A DNA stretch of 64,000 nt from Bog-756 sp963718405 (GTDB lineage: Bacteria > Actinomycetota > Acidimicrobiia > Acidimicrobiales > RAAP-2): positions 62,001 through 126,000 of the forward strand of contig CAVQYZ010000001.1 of NCBI GenBank assembly GCA_963718405.1, in the 5' to 3' direction. The stretch's first letter is position 1, and every line of letters begins with the position of its first letter. The translations under genes and the position numbers were made by a program. The notes under the pieces were generated by a model. That model did not search any database. It was given only the letters and a program-made list of their open reading frames with translations, and was not told the DNA's origin. This document shows positions 1-7,327 of this stretch, one piece after another.

Positions 1-154
1 CGACGCCGAGCCAGGCCAGGTCGGGGAGGTGGGCCCGGATGCCGGCCAGGTCGCCGACCCCGTCGCCGTTGGAGTCGGCGAAGGAGCGGGGGTAGATCTG
101 GTAGAAGACGGCCTCCTGCCACCAGGGCACCCCAGCCGGGGCGGCCGATGGCAC
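1..154 (-). CDS. GH13 alpha-glucosidase / alpha-amylase family protein, N-terminal fragment
   Basis: The reverse strand reads in frame off the window edge. After the start come WWQEAVFYQIYPRSFADSNG and GDGVGDLAGI, the classic N-terminal signature of GH13 alpha-1,4-glucosidases and trehalose synthases that act on small alpha-glucans (family knowledge). Only about 51 residues are inside the window, so catalytic residues cannot be seen. The GTG at 154-152 lies 3 bases after the TGA of the upstream SRPBCC gene, so the two are probably co-transcribed. A GTG eight codons later, just before PWWQE, is an alternative start. Substrate is unknown. Confidence 0.85.
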   Translation of the reverse strand, partial: MPSAAPAGVPWWQEAVFYQIYPRSFADSNGDGVGDLAGIRAHLPDLAWLGV

Positions 155-157
155 CCG

Positions 158-613
158 TCAGGCTTCGGCCCGGGCTTTGACCCGGGCCAGCGTGGCCGTC
201 ATGTTGGCGCGGTTGCGACCCTCGGTGTCCCGGGTGCCCCGGACCAGCGGGCTGGTGGTGCGCACGATCACCCCGCGTCGGTCTTCGAAGGTCTCGCGGA
301 CGGTGGTGCCCCGGCCCTCGGGCTCCACCCGGTAGGACCAGCGGGCCACGGCCAAGGGGCCCGCTGCCACATCCCAGGCGATTTCGCTCCCCGGCTCGTA
401 GCGGACGATCACGCAGCTGGTGGTCCACCGTCGCCAGCCCGAGCGGTTGTGACCCCGGAAGCGGGCCCCGACGGCCGGACCGGTGGAACGACCCACCCAG
501 GCCATGGACGTGCACTCGGCGGTCAGCCCGGCCAACGCCACCGGATCGCCCACCAGCTCCCACACCTGTTCGGGTGGGGCGTCGATCTGCTCGGTCACCT
601 CGATGTCGGACAC
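158..613 (-). CDS. SRPBCC / polyketide-cyclase-like small protein
   Basis: About 151 residues. It begins VSDIEVTEQIDAPPEQVWEL, the N-terminal strand and helix of START/SRPBCC (Bet v1-like) proteins, followed by a GxRFRGHNR turn and the pattern FED...RGVIVRTTSP. Such proteins bind hydrophobic ligands in a deep cavity; the ligand here is unknown. I chose the GTG at 613 because the 69 codons upstream of it are low-complexity and lack family similarity, although the frame stays open to 820. The stop is 3 bases from the downstream GH13 start, suggesting an operon. Confidence 0.75.
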   Translation of the reverse strand: MSDIEVTEQIDAPPEQVWELVGDPVALAGLTAECTSMAWVGRSTGPAVGARFRGHNRSGWRRWTTSCVIVRYEPGSEIAWDVAAGPLAVARWSYRVEPEGRGTTVRETFEDRRGVIVRTTSPLVRGTRDTEGRNRANMTATLARVKARAEA

Positions 614-786
614 CGGCCCGACGCTACCAACCAGCCCACCGGCCTGCCCCCGGGCCTGGGGAATCGCCGATCGGACCCCCGGGATCAGGGCGCTCCGGTC
701 GTTACAGTTCGGGCCCGTTCGTGCCGAAGACACCTCATGAAGGGCCAAATTCATTGAAGTGATATGAACGAAGGGGTAAGGGCACA

Positions 787-1053
787 ATGGTTGACAGGCG
801 ACCAGTGGAGGACGGTTCATTTCTGGCTGACGGGCTGGCGGGGAGCATTCCCCCCGAGGTCTTCGAAGTCGGCCGGGTCTGCGTCGAGCCCGACTGTCGG
901 GTGAAGCTATCGAGGTACAACAGCACCGACTGGTGTGCCCTGCACGAGAGCCCGGCTGCGAGTCAGCGTCCGTACGACACCTCTACCCGGCAGCGGGGCC
1001 GTCGGCGCAACCGCCGCAAGACCACGGCCAAGGCGCGCCAGACCGCAGCCTGA
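787..1053 (+). CDS. small Cys-rich (zinc-binding-like) protein with basic tail
   Basis: 88 residues. The core VCVEPDC...LSRYNSTDWCALH places cysteines and a histidine as CxxxxC...CxxH, a likely metal site, and is followed by a very basic Arg/Lys tail (residues 65-85) that suggests nucleic-acid contact. Small actinobacterial proteins with a C-x4-C...LS.YN...C..H pattern are common, but I know of no assigned function. A purine-rich stretch (aaggggtaaggg) precedes the ATG. It is divergent from the SRPBCC gene. Confidence 0.6.
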   Translation: MVDRRPVEDGSFLADGLAGSIPPEVFEVGRVCVEPDCRVKLSRYNSTDWCALHESPAASQRPYDTSTRQRGRRRNRRKTTAKARQTAA

Positions 1054-1183
1054 TCGTCGTCTGACTGTTTCCGGCCCACCCGGTACCACAGGGAACGGGC
1101 CGGCCGTCGCCGAGGGTGGCCCCGGATCGTGGTTGACCGGGCCTCGGTACACTTCGGGGCGATCACCGGAGGTGACGGCATCC

Positions 1184-1249
1184 ATGACGACCGACCTGGC
1201 AGTTGACTCCATCCACACCAACGGCGCTCCGGCGCGCCCGTGGGCATGA
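1184..1249 (+). CDS. 21-residue leader ORF coupled to the following SDR gene
   Basis: An ATG seven bases after a strong GGAGGTG ribosome-binding site opens a 21-codon ORF (MTTDLAVDSIHTNG...) whose TGA overlaps the ATG of the SDR gene as ATGA. The SDR start has no comparable site of its own, so it probably depends on translation of this leader. Alternatively a single-base indel has cut off an N-terminal extension of the SDR. No function is assigned. Confidence 0.45.
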   Translation: MTTDLAVDSIHTNGAPARPWA

Positions 1250-2001
1250 GCGCCCGACTGGAGGGGACGGTGGCCCTGGTCACCGGGGCCTCGAGCGGTA
1301 TCGGCGAGGCCACCGCGGTGGCCCTGGCCGCCGAGGGCGCCAAGGTGGCGGTGGCCGCCCGCCGCCGTGACCGGCTGGAGGCGGTGGCCGAGCGCATCGA
1401 CTCCGACGTGCTGGTGATCGAGACCGACATCACCGACGGGGCCGCGGCCCGCGCCACGGTGGAGGACACGGTGGCCGAGTTCGGTCGGTTGGACATCCTG
1501 ATCAACAACGCCGGGGTGATGCTGCTCGGTCCCATCGTGGACGCGCCGGTCGAGGAGTGGACGCGCATGGTCGAGCTCAACCTGCTCGGCCTGTTGTACT
1601 GCACCCACGCCGCCCTGCCCCATCTCCTCCGGGCCGCCGAGGGCGACCCGCGACAGGTGGCCGATGTGGTCAACATCAGCTCGGTGGCCGGTCGGGTGGC
1701 CCGCCAGAGCAACGGCGTCTACAGCGCCACCAAGTTCGCGGTGGGAGCCTTCTCGGAGTCGCTCCGCCAGGAGACCGCTCAGCGTCACGTGCGGGTGACC
1801 CTCATCGAGCCCGGTGCCACCATGACCGAGCTGGCCGGCCACAACCGTCCCGAGGTCCTCGAGGCCATGCGGGCCAACTTCGCCAATGCCGAGCTCATGC
1901 GGGCGGAGGACATCGCCGAGTCCATCGTGTTCACCGTCACCCGGCCCCGCCACGTGGCCGTCAACGAGGTGCTGATCCGCCCCACCGAACAGGAACGCTG
2001 A
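1246..2001 (+). CDS. short-chain dehydrogenase/reductase (SDR)
   Basis: 251 residues from the ATG. It has the classical SDR set: cofactor loop TGASSGIG near residues 12-19, NNAG near 85, catalytic Ser in NISSVAG, and YSATK as the Tyr-x3-Lys pair. An acidic/basic end to beta-2 (AARRRDRLEA) suggests NADP(H). YdfG-like SDRs of this length reduce small carbonyls or hydroxy acids; the substrate is unknown. It heads an operon whose next gene starts at the base after its stop, followed by two hotdog proteins, a context typical of acyl-CoA metabolism (inference). Confidence 0.85.
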   Translation: MSARLEGTVALVTGASSGIGEATAVALAAEGAKVAVAARRRDRLEAVAERIDSDVLVIETDITDGAAARATVEDTVAEFGRLDILINNAGVMLLGPIVDAPVEEWTRMVELNLLGLLYCTHAALPHLLRAAEGDPRQVADVVNISSVAGRVARQSNGVYSATKFAVGAFSESLRQETAQRHVRVTLIEPGATMTELAGHNRPEVLEAMRANFANAELMRAEDIAESIVFTVTRPRHVAVNEVLIRPTEQER

Positions 2002-2889
2002 GTGGCGTTCGGCGGGTACCCACCCGCGCGCCACTTCCTCAGCGACCTGGGCATGGAGGCCGAGGTGACCTCGGAGACCACCGCCTCGGTGCGCATCCGG
2101 GCCACGCCCCACGTCACCGGGCCCGGCGGCAGTGTCCGGGCCGGCGTGCTGGCCACCCTGGTCGACGTGGTGGGGGGATCGGCCGCTCTGCGGGCCCTGC
2201 ACCCCGACTGGATGGCTACCGCCGACCTGACCCTGCAGGTGGTGCAACCGGTGGTCGGGCCGTGGGTGGAGGCCCGGGCCGCGGTGCTGCGCCGGGGCCG
2301 GACCACCCTGGTGGTGGAGGCCCTGGTGTTCAACGTCGATGACGACGGGGCCGACGTGGTGGACCACCACGGCGAGGCCTCACCGGCGGCGTGGGCCTCG
2401 ATGACCTTCGCCGTCCTCCCGGCCCGGGACTCGACGCCGGTGCGCGACCTGTCCGAGGAGTTGCCGGTGCGGTGGGCCATGCTCGGTGCCGGGCTGGACC
2501 AGCCGGTGACCGAGGTCCTCGGCATCACGGTGATCGATGCCGCCGACGGGGTGGTCTCGTTGCCGGTGGCCGAGTATCTGCGCAACTCGTTCGGAGCGGT
2601 CCAGGGCGGGGTGATGGCCACCATCGGCGAGGTGGCCGCCGCCGCCATGCTCGGGGCCCACGGCGGCCCCCATGGTGAGCCGGTGGTGGTCACCGACCTG
2701 CAGGTGGCCTATCTGGCTCTGGGGCGGGTCGGCCCCATCGTCTCCCGGTCGACGCGGTTGGCCACCGACGGAACGGCCGGCGGGAGCGTGGTGGTGGAGC
2801 TGATCGATGAGGGGGCCGACGACCGGCTCACCACGGTGATCAACGCCCGGGCGGTACCGGTCGGCTCGATGGCCGCGGGCCACCCATGA
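2002..2889 (+). CDS. double-hotdog (PaaI-type) acyl-CoA thioesterase-like protein 1
   Basis: 295 residues from a GTG directly after the SDR stop. Two hotdog units are visible. Unit 1 (about 1-140) has GPGGSVRAGVLATLVDVVGG; unit 2 (about 150-290) has LRNSFGAVQGGVMATIGEVA. Both carry the GG-hairpin and the Asp/Glu-bearing central helix of PaaI/YbgC thioesterases. Hotdog enzymes hydrolyse acyl-CoA or act as hydratases; a fused pair can form one intramolecular dimer. The ATG of the next paralogue overlaps its TGA by four bases, so the two are translationally coupled. Confidence 0.75.
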   Translation: MAFGGYPPARHFLSDLGMEAEVTSETTASVRIRATPHVTGPGGSVRAGVLATLVDVVGGSAALRALHPDWMATADLTLQVVQPVVGPWVEARAAVLRRGRTTLVVEALVFNVDDDGADVVDHHGEASPAAWASMTFAVLPARDSTPVRDLSEELPVRWAMLGAGLDQPVTEVLGITVIDAADGVVSLPVAEYLRNSFGAVQGGVMATIGEVAAAAMLGAHGGPHGEPVVVTDLQVAYLALGRVGPIVSRSTRLATDGTAGGSVVVELIDEGADDRLTTVINARAVPVGSMAAGHP

Positions 2890-3758
2890 GCGACCTCGAC
2901 CAGAGCGTTCCCGACCCCGCCCTGGACCAGAGCGCCCTGGAGCGCCGGCACGCCGTGGGGGCCTACTTCCGACTGGAGCGGTGGGAGATCCCCGCTGTTC
3001 CTGAAGGCGACCCGTTCCCGACCATCGGGGGCCGGGCTCCCCTCGACCCACACCAGTTGGGGGCCGGCGGTGGCCTGCGGACCGGGGCCCTGTTGACCAG
3101 CATCGACTCGTTGGGCGGCCTGCTGTGCGGCCTCTCGGTCCAGCCGGAGTGGATCGTGACCACCTCGATGATGGCCACGGTGGCCAACCTGTCCCAGGTG
3201 GGGCCGCTCCGGCTCCACGGCCACGTACTGCGCCGCGGCCGCAGCGCGGTGGTGGCGGCGTTGGACGTGGTCGATGAAGGAGCGGCCGATCAGGCCGTGG
3301 CCTCGGCCGTACTGACCTGCGCCGTGCTCGACCCCGGGGACATGGACCTCCGGTTCGCCCGCCCGGCCATCGTGCCCATGCCGCCACCGGATCCGGACCC
3401 CCAGGCCCCCGAGGAGTTCTTCCGCATCGAACCGGGCACCGGTACGGTGACCAGGCTGGAGTTGGCCGAGCACCTGCGCAACCCGTGGGGGATCCTGCAC
3501 GGAGGAGCGGTGGCCATGCTGGCCGATGTGGCCTCGTGCCGGGCGGTGTCGAGCCAGGTGGACCACGGTCACGGAGCGGTGGCCGCCGCCGACACCGTGC
3601 TGCACTACCTGCGGCCCATCAAGGTGGGCCCGGTCGAAGCCCGCTGTCTCGTCCTCGGGGGAAGTACCGGCCGGACCGTGGTCCGGGTGGCCATCCACGA
3701 TGTCGGCAACGACGACCGGCTGGCCACCGTGGGCACGGTGACCGTGCTCGACGTCTAA
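2886..3758 (+). CDS. double-hotdog (PaaI-type) acyl-CoA thioesterase-like protein 2
   Basis: 290 residues, a paralogue of the preceding gene. Unit 1 has GGGLRTGALLTSIDSLGG; unit 2 has LRNPWGILHGGAVAMLADVA, close to the canonical HGG...D/E thioesterase signature. Unit 2 of this protein therefore keeps the HGG histidine that the first protein replaces with QGG. The ATGA overlap with the gene before suggests stoichiometric synthesis, perhaps a heteromer (inference). The gene ends convergently with the ABC ATPase; the two stop codons overlap. Confidence 0.75.
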   Translation: MSDLDQSVPDPALDQSALERRHAVGAYFRLERWEIPAVPEGDPFPTIGGRAPLDPHQLGAGGGLRTGALLTSIDSLGGLLCGLSVQPEWIVTTSMMATVANLSQVGPLRLHGHVLRRGRSAVVAALDVVDEGAADQAVASAVLTCAVLDPGDMDLRFARPAIVPMPPPDPDPQAPEEFFRIEPGTGTVTRLELAEHLRNPWGILHGGAVAMLADVASCRAVSSQVDHGHGAVAAADTVLHYLRPIKVGPVEARCLVLGGSTGRTVVRVAIHDVGNDDRLATVGTVTVLDV

Positions 3759-4912
3759 GCCGAGGCGGTCGAACCCAGCGGTTGGGGCCAGGCCACCACC
3801 GAGCCGTCGGCGGTGAGCTCGACCTCGGTTCCGTCGGCCACCACCAGGTTGCCCTCGGCCCGGACGGTGATGGGCCCGGCGGCTCCACTCGCCCGGGGGG
3901 CCACGGTGATGACGGTGTCGTGGCCGTGGAACTGGGTCCGCACCACCGTGCCGGCCAAGCCGCCACCCCCGACGTTCGTCGACAGGGTCAGCTGTTCCGG
4001 ACGCACCAGAGCCACCACCTGGCCGGCATCCGAACGGCAGTCGCTATCCGGCCGCAGCGTCAGGGAGCCGAACGGTGTGGTCAAACGGTCGCCCTCCATG
4101 GTGGCCGCTACGAGGTTGGCGTCACCCAGAAATTGAGCCATGGACGGATCCACCGGGCGGTCGTACAGCTCCTGGGGGGTACCGCACTGCCCGATCACCC
4201 CGTGGCGGACCACCGCCACCTGGTCGGCCACCGAAAGCGCCTCGTCCTGGTCGTGGGTGACCAGCACCGCCGTGATGCCGCCCGCCCGGAGCACGTCGTG
4301 CACATCGGAGCGCACGCTGGCCCGCAAGCCGGCGTCAAGTGAGGTGAACGGCTCGTCCAACAACACCACCGACGGGCGGATGGCCAGGGCCCGGGCCAGG
4401 GCCACCCGTTGCTGCTGGCCCCCGGACAGCTGGTGGGGGTAGCGGTCACCGAGCCCCGCCAGGCCCACCATCTCCAACAGCTCGCCGATGTTGGCACCGC
4501 GGCGCCTCTGGGCCCGCGGCACGCCGAAGGCCACATTGCGGGCCACGGTGAGGTGGGGAAAGAGGGCGCCCTCCTGGGGCACGTAGCCGATGCCGCGCTG
4601 CTCGGGGGGCAGGGCGTGACGGGTGTCCTCCACGAGGCGGCCGCCCAGGACCACCTGGCCCCGGTCGGAGCGCTCGAAACCGGCGATCACCCGCAGCAGG
4701 GTGGTCTTGCCGCTACCCGACGGTCCCAGCAGGGCGGTCAGGGAGCCTTCAGGGACGTCCAACTCGATCCCGTTCAAGACCGACTGGGAGCCGAACGACT
4801 TGTAGAGGTCCGAGACCGCCAGGCCACCGGCACCCGCCCGTCCGCCACTGCCGGTCCTCTGACCAGGCTCGACTTCCGTAGCGACGCTGGCTGCCACCAT
4901 CTCGGTCTCCAT
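3755..4912 (-). CDS. ABC transporter ATP-binding protein, Fe3+/polyamine (FbpC/PotA) type
   Basis: 385 residues from ATG 4912. Walker A GPSGSGKTT (about 63-71), Q-loop, signature LSGGQQQRVALARA, Walker B VVLLDEPFTSLD and switch VTHD are all intact. A C-terminal TOBE-like domain (about 275-385) marks the FbpC/PotA/CysA importer class, so the protein should power uptake of ferric iron or another small solute. No permease or binding-protein gene lies nearby, so it is an orphan here. An in-frame start 12 codons upstream exists, but the consensus promoter at 4936-4964 would lie inside it, so I prefer 4912. Confidence 0.85.
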   Translation of the reverse strand: METEMVAASVATEVEPGQRTGSGGRAGAGGLAVSDLYKSFGSQSVLNGIELDVPEGSLTALLGPSGSGKTTLLRVIAGFERSDRGQVVLGGRLVEDTRHALPPEQRGIGYVPQEGALFPHLTVARNVAFGVPRAQRRRGANIGELLEMVGLAGLGDRYPHQLSGGQQQRVALARALAIRPSVVLLDEPFTSLDAGLRASVRSDVHDVLRAGGITAVLVTHDQDEALSVADQVAVVRHGVIGQCGTPQELYDRPVDPSMAQFLGDANLVAATMEGDRLTTPFGSLTLRPDSDCRSDAGQVVALVRPEQLTLSTNVGGGGLAGTVVRTQFHGHDTVITVAPRASGAAGPITVRAEGNLVVADGTEVELTADGSVVAWPQPLGSTASA

Positions 4913-4914
4913 AA

Positions 4915-4964
4915 CTAAGGCTCTTTGCACTAAAAACCTTAGGCACACCGAATACTACTGTCAA
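4915..4964 (-). promoter_or_regulatory. consensus promoter with metal-repressor-like dyad for the FbpC-type gene
   Basis: On the minus strand TTGACA (4964-4959) is separated by exactly 17 bases from TAAGGT (4941-4936), a good housekeeping promoter. A dyad CTAAGG (4915-4920) ... CCTTAG (4937-4942) overlaps the -10 and runs to just before the ATG at 4912. TTAGG/CCTAA half-sites are typical of DtxR/IdeR/MntR metal-dependent repressors, so iron or manganese repression is plausible (inference). The 16-base gap between arms is longer than in a classical IdeR box. Confidence 0.55.
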
Positions 4965-5050
4965 CCAGGGAAAAGCGGTACGGGACCGTAGGCTCGGGGC
5001 CACCCCCGGCCGGCCGCCGGGCGCCACCCGAGCAGAGAGGCCAGGACCCC

Positions 5051-5941
5051 ATGAGCCGTGGAGGAACCAAAGTCGTCACCCCGATGGACGGGAGGACCGT
5101 GGTGGTGACCGGGGGCAACTCCGGCGTCGGGAAGGCCACGGCTACCGCCCTGGCCGCGGCCGGGGCCCACACCGTGATCACCGCCCGCAGCCGGGCACGG
5201 GGAGACGAGGCGGTGGCCGACATCCGCCGGGCCTCGGGCTCCCAACACGTGGACCTGGTGGTCTTCGACCTGGCCGACCTGGCCTCGGTGGGGGAGGGGG
5301 CGGCCACCTTGCTCGACCGGTACCAGCACATCCACGTCCTCATCAACAACGCCGGATTGGTGCTGTCGGACCGGGCGGTGACCAAGGACGGGTTCGAAGC
5401 CACCTTCGCCATCAACCACCTGGGGCCGTTCCATCTCACCCAGCTCCTGACCGACCGCCTTCTCGCTTCGGCCCCGGCCCGGGTGGTCAATGTGGCCTCG
5501 ACCGCCCACCGCTCGGCCCGGCTGGGCGTGGGCTTCGGCGATCTGCAGTCCGAGCAGCACTACCGGGGCATGCAGGTCTACGGGCGCTCCAAGCTGGCCA
5601 ACATCTTGTTCACCAACGAGCTGGCCCGACGGCTGCCGGCCGATCGGGTCACGGCCAACTCCCTGCACCCGGGCACCGTGGCCACCGGCTACGCCCGGGA
5701 CGGCGACGCCTCCGGCTTTCTGGCCTTCGGGGTCAAGGTCATCAAGCCGTTCATCCGCTCGCCCGAGCAGGGGGCCCGCACCTCGGTGTACCTGGCCTCG
5801 TCGCCCGAGGTGGCCGGGGTGACCGGCCGGTACTTCGTCAGCTGCCGGCCGCGCACGCCGTCGGCGGCCGCCCGTGATGAGGACGCGGCCGGCCTGCTGT
5901 GGTCCGTCAGCGAGGAGATGGTGGAGCAGGCCACCACCTGA
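5051..5941 (+). CDS. SDR oxidoreductase, retinol-dehydrogenase-like
   Basis: 296 residues. TGGNSGVG (about 20-27), the LINNAG motif, VNVASTAH with the catalytic Ser, and YGRSKLAN with the Tyr-x3-Lys pair are all present. The F.VNHLG-like FAINHLGPFHLT and the SLHPGTVAT loop are typical of the RDH/WWOX-like SDR group, which uses NADP(H) on lipophilic alcohols or ketones; the true substrate is unknown. Start ATG 5051 is preceded by AGAGAGG. It stands alone between the ABC ATPase and the HdeD-like gene. Confidence 0.82.
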   Translation: MSRGGTKVVTPMDGRTVVVTGGNSGVGKATATALAAAGAHTVITARSRARGDEAVADIRRASGSQHVDLVVFDLADLASVGEGAATLLDRYQHIHVLINNAGLVLSDRAVTKDGFEATFAINHLGPFHLTQLLTDRLLASAPARVVNVASTAHRSARLGVGFGDLQSEQHYRGMQVYGRSKLANILFTNELARRLPADRVTANSLHPGTVATGYARDGDASGFLAFGVKVIKPFIRSPEQGARTSVYLASSPEVAGVTGRYFVSCRPRTPSAAARDEDAAGLLWSVSEEMVEQATT

Positions 5942-6073
5942 ACCCAGGGTCGGCCGCCACGGCGGGCTTCCTCCCCGGTCGGTTGGGTCCCAGGTCAGTC
6001 GGGTCCCGGGACCTAGAGTGTTCGCCGATTGGTTCGCCCCGACCGGGGCGGCCGTAGCGACACGGAGGTGGGG

Positions 6074-6658
6074 ATGTCCGGTTCAGGTTCGCCAGGCATT
6101 ACGGCGCAGGAGCGGGACGTCCTGCACATCATCGGCAAATCGTGGGGGTGGGTGCTGTCCTTCGGGATCGTCACCCTGATCCTCGGGGTGCTGGTCACGA
6201 TCAAGCCCAAGGACACCATCTACACCATTGCCATCCTGGTCGGGATCTGGCTGTTCGTGGCCGGGCTGTTCCGGATCGTGGTGGCCATCGCCGACAGCGA
6301 CGACACCGGTGGCACGCGGTGGCTCATAGCCTTCTTGGGCCTGCTCTCGGTGATCGTGGGGATCCTCTTCCTGCGCCACACCGACGACACCATCACCACC
6401 TTGGCCTTCCTCTTGGGCCTGTTCTGGGTGGTCGGGGGCCTCATCGAGTTCTTCACCGCCTACGGCGACTACGGATCCGAGGCCCGGGGCTGGCGCATCT
6501 TCATGGGCCTGTTGGCGTTGGCCGCCGGCATCGTGACCCTGGTCGTCCCCCACCTCACCCTGACCACCCTGGCGGTGATCTTCGGTATCTGGCTGATCAT
6601 CTACGGCGTGCTCGAGATCCTTCTCTCCCTACAGCTGCGCCACCTGGCCGACGCCTGA
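6074..6658 (+). CDS. HdeD/DUF308-family membrane protein
   Basis: 194 residues with six predicted membrane helices arranged as three hairpins, e.g. WVLSFGIVTLILGVLVTIKP and VIFGIWLIIYGVLEILLSL. The repeated FGIW/VGIW...G...R/E motif is characteristic of DUF308 (HdeD in E. coli, linked to acid resistance). The start is ATG 6074 with GGAGGTGGGG just before it. It is convergent with the TetR gene; the stops are adjacent (6658/6659). Confidence 0.8.
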   Translation: MSGSGSPGITAQERDVLHIIGKSWGWVLSFGIVTLILGVLVTIKPKDTIYTIAILVGIWLFVAGLFRIVVAIADSDDTGGTRWLIAFLGLLSVIVGILFLRHTDDTITTLAFLLGLFWVVGGLIEFFTAYGDYGSEARGWRIFMGLLALAAGIVTLVVPHLTLTTLAVIFGIWLIIYGVLEILLSLQLRHLADA

Positions 6659-7327
6659 TCAGCCGGCCGAGGCGCTCTTGACCGCCAAGGTCTCCTTCAT
6701 GGCTGCGGCGTCCTTGGCCCGGCGGGCCTGATCCGCGGTGAGCGGAGGATGCGAGAGGGGCCGGCCCCCGGGTGCCAGCGAGCACCACATCATCTCCAGG
6801 TGGCGCAGCCATGCATCCGGTGAGACCGATGCCGTGGCCTCGATGACCCCCCGCAGCGACCAGAAGAGCACGATGACGTCCTCATAGACCAGGTCGGCGC
6901 GCACGGCCCCGGCCGACTGGGCCCGGGCCAGCAGGGCCCGGCTGGCGGTTTCGATCCGGATCCGCAGATCCTCGTCGGGGTGGTTCCACAGTCGGGTCAG
7001 GCAACCGACGTGTTCGAACTGGAGCTGGCCCACCGCCCGGAGGTACTCGGCGAACCCGTCGGCCGCCGACTCGTTCTCCAGGGCGGCCTCGGCCGCGGCC
7101 AGCACGTCTCGGAGCACCTCGTCGACCACCGCCTCAATGAGCACTTCCTTGGTCGGGAAGCGGCGGTACAGGGTTCCCACCCCGACCTGGGCCCGGCGGG
7201 CCACCACCTCCACGCACACGTCGGTCCCCTGCTCGGCGAAGACGGCCCGCGCCGCGCCGAGGATCTTGACCCGGTTGCGGGCGGCGTCCTGCCGCAACAC
7301 CGGGGTGGGCGCGGCCGGTGCGCTCAT
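6659..7327 (-). CDS. TetR-family transcriptional regulator
   Basis: 222 residues. The N-terminal helix-turn-helix is clear: NRVKILGAARAVFAEQG followed by VEVVARRAQVGVGTLYRRFP, a textbook TetR recognition helix. The C-terminal ligand domain is of the kind often paired with drug exporters. The ATG overlaps the stop of the upstream MFS gene as ATGA, so exporter and repressor form one operon. The probable operator is the dyad at 8934-8955 upstream of the exporter. Confidence 0.88.
   Translation of the reverse strand: MSAPAAPTPVLRQDAARNRVKILGAARAVFAEQGTDVCVEVVARRAQVGVGTLYRRFPTKEVLIEAVVDEVLRDVLAAAEAALENESAADGFAEYLRAVGQLQFEHVGCLTRLWNHPDEDLRIRIETASRALLARAQSAGAVRADLVYEDVIVLFWSLRGVIEATASVSPDAWLRHLEMMWCSLAPGGRPLSHPPLTADQARRAKDAAAMKETLAVKSASAG

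Noticed and set aside
907..2370. 487-codon minus-strand ORF
   Set aside because: Antisense of the SDR and hotdog genes; His/Gly/Arg-rich shadow translation with no family motif.
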